Assembly (NCBI GenBank): GCA_903868375.1
Contig: CAIPVD010000083.1
Location: forward strand, 1-8,681
DNA length: 8,681 bases
Direction of reading: 5' to 3'
From: an uncultured delta proteobacterium
GTDB lineage: Bacteria; UBA10199; GCA-002796325; 1-14-0-20-49-13
The first letter of the stretch is position 1, and each line of letters begins with the position of its first letter. Of the stretch, positions 5,338 to 8,681 are shown one piece after another. The notes beneath the pieces are model-generated. The model ran no database searches. It was given only the letters and a program-made list of their open reading frames with translations, and was not told where the DNA came from. The position numbers and the translations under genes are program-made.

Positions 5338-6561
5338 TTATTTGGCCTGGGGCAACAGCACTTTCATATAATCCGAATAATTCCTGGACATTAGGACGAC
5401 GACAGATGTGTCGGACATCTTTTCCAGCAGTTTTAGTAGACCCGAGGCATGAAATCCACCAACTGTAAAAAGAACGATAGCCTTATCTTTAGAAGCGCCA
5501 AACCGAGACAATCCCTCGTTCAGATTTTTTGCCATCGCTTTATCACGCTCTGCCTGCAGCGATGCACAATCACCGTAGAACTTAAAACACTCATCAAGAG
5601 AGATACAAGATGACAAAGCACATTCATCCTTAACTCTAGATTTGAGAGCCTCATCATCTAGCGGCCAAAAAAGACTCTGGTCCTTGCCTAATATGACCAA
5701 TTCCATCCAGCCCATAGCGATACCAAGCACAACTCTATAAATAAAACTTTCGTCAGCTTTGGGATTCTCCATCACAACCTGATTCGTTATCGCATCAATC
5801 GTCTGTTTGGCACCTAAAAATCTGTCAAAGAGATTACGCGCGCTTCCATCTTTGGCCTTAGCTCTAAGAAGCTGCTGAAACAGCAGATCAGAACTATTGG
5901 CGGTCTCGAAGAATGCATTCGATTCTTTTGAACTGCTTTCTTGAGCCAAAAATAGCGTGTATTCTCCTTCATTCGCCTTTAGCATATCGAGCAATTCCAA
6001 TTCGTCGGCAAGAAGGGGCTTTGAATCGTGAATTTCAGTTGTCACCAAGACCAGATTTTTGGCCTTAGGTTTGATGTTCGTATAGGCGATCCTGTGGTTC
6101 AACCAAACTTCCAAAGGTTCAGTGATATTCAGGCCAAAGGTCTCTTTTAACTGTTTTGCCAATCCATTAGAATCAGCATGCCAATCAAGTGCTGGGACAA
6201 ATGTAGACTCCGAGCCCAACGAATATTTCGAATCGTTACAGTCGAACATAACGTCCTTCTTGCTGGCCAGTTGCGTTCTAAAAAAAGCGATCGCCGGATC
6301 AAATCTTTTTGCCAATTCTTCGGCGCTTACCGCTTTTTTAAGATCATTTTTGATATTCTGAAGCAGCCCTAGAAATCCTTTAACACCGCCACTGGATACA
6401 TCAAGATAGCTAAGCTGTTCGATCACACTGCCCGTAAATGCATATACGGCGTTAGCAGATATTTGATCTTCATGATCTGCAACTATCTCGGCTATCGGAC
6501 GGCATAATTTAGAGTCGAAATGCACCGCTTCCTGCTGTTTTTTTAAGCTCAAGTGGCCCAT
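5338..6561 (-). CDS. Unrecognised 407-aa cytoplasmic protein, TraB/ChaN-like carboxy end
   Basis: No family is recognised over most of the protein. There is no signal peptide or clear membrane helix, so it is probably cytoplasmic. The one suggestive part is the last 80 residues: ERDKAMAKNL (338-347), then a hydrophobic strand leading into VGGFHASGL (367-375), followed by another strand, VVVLMSRN. An Arg-Asp/Asn helix followed by a Gly-x-x-His strand resembles the end of the TraB/ChaN/Tiki-like fold. The matching amino-terminal Glu/His motif of that fold was not found, so this is a weak lead. The start has a good Shine-Dalgarno, AAGGA (6573-6569), 7 nt before the ATG. Four sampled 60-base stretches have 33-43% GC, below neighbouring genes. 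UbiE/MenG lies 83 nt upstream on the same strand; a -35-like TTGACT at 6616-6611 lacks a good -10. Confidence 0.75.
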   Translation of the reverse strand: MGHLSLKKQQEAVHFDSKLCRPIAEIVADHEDQISANAVYAFTGSVIEQLSYLDVSSGGVKGFLGLLQNIKNDLKKAVSAEELAKRFDPAIAFFRTQLASKKDVMFDCNDSKYSLGSESTFVPALDWHADSNGLAKQLKETFGLNITEPLEVWLNHRIAYTNIKPKAKNLVLVTTEIHDSKPLLADELELLDMLKANEGEYTLFLAQESSSKESNAFFETANSSDLLFQQLLRAKAKDGSARNLFDRFLGAKQTIDAITNQVVMENPKADESFIYRVVLGIAMGWMELVILGKDQSLFWPLDDEALKSRVKDECALSSCISLDECFKFYGDCASLQAERDKAMAKNLNEGLSRFGASKDKAIVLFTVGGFHASGLLKLLEKMSDTSVVVLMSRNYSDYMKVLLPQAK

Positions 6562-6644
6562 AGGTTTATCCTTTTATAACTTTTCAATGGCTATCATCTG
6601 TGGCCTGCAGAGTCAAACGGTTTATCCGACGCTATTTGATTTGG

Positions 6645-7337
6645 CTATTTAATGGCTTCGTGAATCGCCGCTGCACCGAACATTAGCGGCTTGTATGTAA
6701 CGCTTGAAAAACCGGCTTTCTTGATGATCTGCGCGAATTCATCGGCGCTGTAGAACTTGGGTATCGACTGCGAAAGATACTTATAGCCCGAAGCCGAGCC
6801 GGATATAAGTTCTCCGATAGGTTTCACGAATAGCTTGATAAACGAATGGAATATCTTTCTAACGGCCTTCCACCTAGGCTGGCTCGTTTCAATATTCACG
6901 AAACGTCCGCCCTTTTTCAGGACGCGGTAAAACTCCGAAAGCGATTCTTCCAGCGACCGCTTCGTTACATTAATGTTCCGCGTGGCGAACGATATGGTAA
7001 CGAGGTCGAACGCCTCATCTTTGAACGGAAGAATGTTCGCATCGGCAAGCGTAAAATGGATATTCTTGGCTTCCGGCTTTTTAGCCGCTTCGCGGAGCAT
7101 CGGCTCGCAGAAATCGGCGGATACTACGGTCACATCCTTCGGGGCTATCTTTCTTAAAGCAGCCGCCGTCTCGCCAGTTCCACTGCAGATATCGAGCCAC
7201 ATCGTTCCGCCGCGCCTTGCCGCAAGCTTCACGCCTTTCCGGCGCCAATGAATATCCATTCCGAATGTAAGGATATGGTTTACGATCTCATAGGTCTTCG
7301 GAACTTCGCTGAACATTTCCTGAATTCCTTTGTTCAT
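6645..7337 (-). CDS. UbiE/MenG-family quinone-biosynthesis methyltransferase
   Basis: A 230-residue class I SAM-dependent methyltransferase, a normal length for UbiE/MenG. The amino end FSEVPKTYEIVNHILTFGMD followed by HWRR matches the family signature for a Tyr-Asp-x-x-Asn segment, with YEIVN in its place. Motif I is LDICSGTGE (48-56). SFATRNI (116-122) corresponds to the usual SFGLRN. VLKKGGRFVNIETSQP and the ending AAAIHEAIK also fit. The enzyme puts the ring methyl on demethylmenaquinone, or on the benzoquinol intermediate of ubiquinone; which quinone this organism makes cannot be told from one gene. There is no Shine-Dalgarno. A promoter at 7346-7375 would start transcription 1-3 nt before the ATG. 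The gene is divergent from the PEBP-like gene, and the 407-aa gene follows 83 nt downstream. Confidence 0.92.
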   Translation of the reverse strand: MNKGIQEMFSEVPKTYEIVNHILTFGMDIHWRRKGVKLAARRGGTMWLDICSGTGETAAALRKIAPKDVTVVSADFCEPMLREAAKKPEAKNIHFTLADANILPFKDEAFDLVTISFATRNINVTKRSLEESLSEFYRVLKKGGRFVNIETSQPRWKAVRKIFHSFIKLFVKPIGELISGSASGYKYLSQSIPKFYSADEFAQIIKKAGFSSVTYKPLMFGAAAIHEAIK

Positions 7338-7345
7338 AGACTGAA

Positions 7346-7375
7346 CTTATTGCGGTAATCGTACATTATTGTCAA
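7346..7375 (-). promoter_or_regulatory. Promoter of the UbiE/MenG gene, predicting a leaderless mRNA
   Basis: On the minus strand there is a perfect -35 TTGACA (7375-7370), an 18-nt spacer and a -10 AATAAG (7351-7346, 4 of 6). The -10 ends 8 nt before the ATG at 7337, so the transcript should begin at or just before the start codon. Confidence 0.5.
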
Positions 7376-7391
7376 CAGCAGAACTAATCGC

Positions 7392-7420
7392 TTGTCACGT
7401 AATCAAAAAACTCATATAAC
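7392..7420 (+). promoter_or_regulatory. Promoter of the PEBP operon, predicting a leaderless mRNA
   Basis: A -35 TTGTCA (7392-7397, 5 of 6) is followed by a 17-nt spacer and a -10 TATAAC (7415-7420, 5 of 6). The -10 ends 7 nt before the ATG at 7428, which places the predicted transcription start on or beside the first codon. Its -35 is 16 bp from the -35 of the opposite UbiE/MenG promoter. Confidence 0.6.
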
Positions 7421-7427
7421 ATGGCAT

Positions 7428-7937
7428 ATGAAATATTCATTCATTCTAGTTCTGTTACTAATTTCCACATCTTCGTGGGCGATCGATGTCAAAAGCGACG
7501 CGTTCGCGAGCAATGGCAACATTCCGGTAGAATATTCCTGCGACGGAAAAGATGTCTCTCCAGCCATCGCGTGGAGCGGTGTTCCTGCGAACGCCAAAAC
7601 CTTTGCAGTTATTTGCGAAGATCCCGACGCCTCCGCAAAGATATGGTCGCATTGGGTCATATTCAATATCCCCAAGGCAAAGACATCGCTTCCAAGAAAC
7701 GTGGAAAAATCCGCACGTCTTTCCGATAGCAGTATGCAGGGGCTAAACGATATGGGCAAGACCGGTTACGCCGGTCCCTGCCCTTCAAAAGGAAAACCGC
7801 ATCATTATTATTTTAGGGTCTATGCACTGGATACAAACCTAAACCTCGACATGAACGCAACGAGAGACACGGTTCTTAGCGCCATGCAGGGGCATGTCCT
7901 CGACGAAGGCAGGCTCATCGGAATATTTGGGAGATAA
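7428..7937 (+). CDS. Exported PEBP-like protein (YbhB/YbcL family)
   Basis: A 169-residue protein with a signal peptide (residues 1-18, likely cleaved after SSWA), so the mature protein of about 151 residues is periplasmic or secreted. The mature part is a full phosphatidylethanolamine-binding-protein domain of the bacterial YbhB/YbcL type: SPAIAWSGVP, then DPDA (65-68), SHWVIFNIP with His75 of the anion-binding pocket, and GPCPSKGKPHHYYFRVYALD (116 onward). Bacterial members bind small anionic ligands, and their role is mostly unknown. The start at 7428 is chosen because the signal peptide begins there. An in-frame TTG at 7392 is part of the -35 box and would add 12 polar residues before the signal. 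No Shine-Dalgarno is present, consistent with a leaderless message. The next gene begins 1 nt after the stop. Confidence 0.92.
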   Translation: MKYSFILVLLLISTSSWAIDVKSDAFASNGNIPVEYSCDGKDVSPAIAWSGVPANAKTFAVICEDPDASAKIWSHWVIFNIPKAKTSLPRNVEKSARLSDSSMQGLNDMGKTGYAGPCPSKGKPHHYYFRVYALDTNLNLDMNATRDTVLSAMQGHVLDEGRLIGIFGR

Positions 7938-7938
7938 A

Positions 7939-8550
7939 ATGAAGATCACGTTCGCAGTATTAACGGTTATCGTTCTTTTCGTATCGACGGCCTATGCAGA
8001 AGATTGCCAGCAACCGCCGTGCGAAATTAAATACCGACGTCCGGACGTTGCAGCGGCTGTTGGAGCAACGGCTGCCGCAGGATTACTATCAGCGTCATCA
8101 GGCCTTGAAGCCGCACTCGGTTCGATGGGGATCGTTGGCGGAATCTCGCTCTTAACTGGTGCTATCACAAATTCGGACCAGCGAATGTTCATCAAGCTCC
8201 AGAACCGCGCCGCAAAGGCAGTTAAAAAGAAAAAGACGGACAAGCCTTTCAAGAACGTTCGCATCGGAAAATACGAATCTTCATATGGAACATGCAAGTC
8301 GAGCCCGGATGGTTTCGAACTGGCGCACGCAGACGGACAAATGGCATCGGCATATTTTATTACCTTCGATAATGTTACCCATGCGGGCCTTCTTCTTTCC
8401 GATGGCACGTTCACCGTCTTCGATGAAAGTGCCAAAAGAGTTATGTGCAACGGAAATGTGAAGAACGGCTCGTTCAACAAAACGATCATCATCTATTGCC
8501 TAGATAGCGACGGCAGATTCTGCAACAGGGCATATCAATTTACGGATTAG
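7939..8550 (+). CDS. Exported six-cysteine protein of unknown function
   Basis: A 203-residue protein with a signal peptide (1-20, likely cleavage after AYA). The mature part has six cysteines: Cys23 and Cys28 at the amino end, then Cys119, Cys170, Cys187 and Cys195, an even number that suits periplasmic disulfides. After YRRPDV comes a Gly/Ala-rich hydrophobic stretch (about 34-73), possibly a membrane hairpin, then a Lys-rich segment with KKKK (about 95-106), and a carboxy-terminal region with a beta-strand look. No family is recognised. The start at 7939 has a Shine-Dalgarno (GGAG, 7930-7933) inside the end of the PEBP gene, only 1 nt after its stop codon. The in-frame ATG at 7894 would lose the signal peptide context. 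It is clearly co-transcribed with its neighbours. Confidence 0.8.
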   Translation: MKITFAVLTVIVLFVSTAYAEDCQQPPCEIKYRRPDVAAAVGATAAAGLLSASSGLEAALGSMGIVGGISLLTGAITNSDQRMFIKLQNRAAKAVKKKKTDKPFKNVRIGKYESSYGTCKSSPDGFELAHADGQMASAYFITFDNVTHAGLLLSDGTFTVFDESAKRVMCNGNVKNGSFNKTIIIYCLDSDGRFCNRAYQFTD

Positions 8551-8553
8551 ACC

Positions 8554-8681
8554 ATGAAAATAATCATCGCCGGCGCGACCGGCTTTATCGGAAGAGCTCT
8601 TTGCAAGGAGCTAAAGCGAAGCGGCCATACCGTAGTTGCACTGACAAGAAGCGCGACAAAGATGAAGTCTATACTTGGCAG
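8554..8681 (+). CDS. Start of a TIGR01777-type NAD(P)-dependent epimerase (5' end only)
   Basis: The first 42 codons are present before the window edge. They form the amino-terminal Rossmann strand-turn-helix IIAGATGFIGRAL, with the GxxGxxG motif at residues 7-13, followed by LKRSGHTVVALTRS. This fits the extended SDR family annotated as TIGR01777/YfcH epimerases, cytoplasmic enzymes of mostly unknown substrate. Other extended SDRs remain possible with so little sequence. The ATG is 3 nt after the stop of the six-cysteine gene, with only a weak GGA 7 nt upstream, so it is probably the third gene of the PEBP operon. Confidence 0.8.
   Translation, partial: MKIIIAGATGFIGRALCKELKRSGHTVVALTRSATKMKSILG

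Noticed and set aside
5187..6561. Genomic island inserted at tRNA-Arg, carrying the AT-richer 407-aa gene
   Set aside because: The gene is on the 5' side of the tRNA, integrases normally target the 3' end, and there is no integrase or repeated tRNA end in the window.
6562..6644. Terminator or clear promoter between UbiE/MenG and the 407-aa gene
   Set aside because: Only a 3-bp stem and a -35-like TTGACT without a good -10 are visible.
7392..7427. TTG at 7392 as the start of the PEBP protein
   Set aside because: That TTG is part of the -35 box, and the extension would put 12 polar residues before a complete signal peptide starting at 7428.
7894..7938. ATG at 7894 as the start of the six-cysteine protein
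   Set aside because: It would overlap the PEBP gene by 44 nt and bury the signal peptide; the ATG at 7939 has a proper Shine-Dalgarno.
7992..8492. A 166-codon leftward open frame
   Set aside because: It is a shadow of the six-cysteine gene, which has a signal peptide, a Shine-Dalgarno and operon spacing.

Overview
The window is about 8.7 kb of densely packed bacterial chromosome with no mobile element, phage gene or CRISPR array. The organism looks Gram-negative and quinone-dependent: it has an Fe-type superoxide dismutase, a UbiE/MenG methyltransferase, an L-2-hydroxyglutarate-oxidase-like flavoprotein and several proteins with Sec signal peptides. Isoleucine ATA codons are common and base composition is moderate. 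No gene fixes the phylum. An uncultured, deltaproteobacteria-like or candidate-phylum lineage is a guess only.

Layout: (1) 1-263 holds the start of a leftward gene, a divergent promoter region and a large dyad built from four copies of one 10-mer. (2) 264-3057 holds two rightward membrane transporters overlapping by 32 nt: an NCS2-like permease and an Nramp Mn/Fe-type metal transporter. (3) 3040-3642 is a leftward Fe-SOD gene whose 3' end overlaps the Nramp gene by 18 nt. (4) 3757-4899 is a rightward FAD oxidoreductase of the LhgO type. (5) Leftward genes follow: a small secreted protein (4901-5182) starting 4 nt after tRNA-Arg(UCU) (5187-5259), an unrecognised 407-aa protein (5338-6561) and UbiE/MenG (6645-7337). 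(6) From 7428 to the end is a rightward cluster: secreted PEBP-like protein, unknown cysteine-bearing secreted protein, and the start of a TIGR01777-type epimerase.

Functional links are modest and inferred. Nramp may supply the metal for the adjacent SOD, and the LhgO-like enzyme may feed electrons to the quinone pool that UbiE/MenG helps make. The most unusual signals are non-coding: the four-copy dyad at 131-209; promoters whose -10 box ends 7-8 nt before an ATG with no Shine-Dalgarno, which predicts leaderless mRNAs; and the tRNA almost fused to a protein gene. Alongside these, SOD, the 407-aa gene and the gene at 7939 have clear Shine-Dalgarno sites, so two modes of translation initiation seem to coexist. 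No whole new system is evident, but these points are testable.
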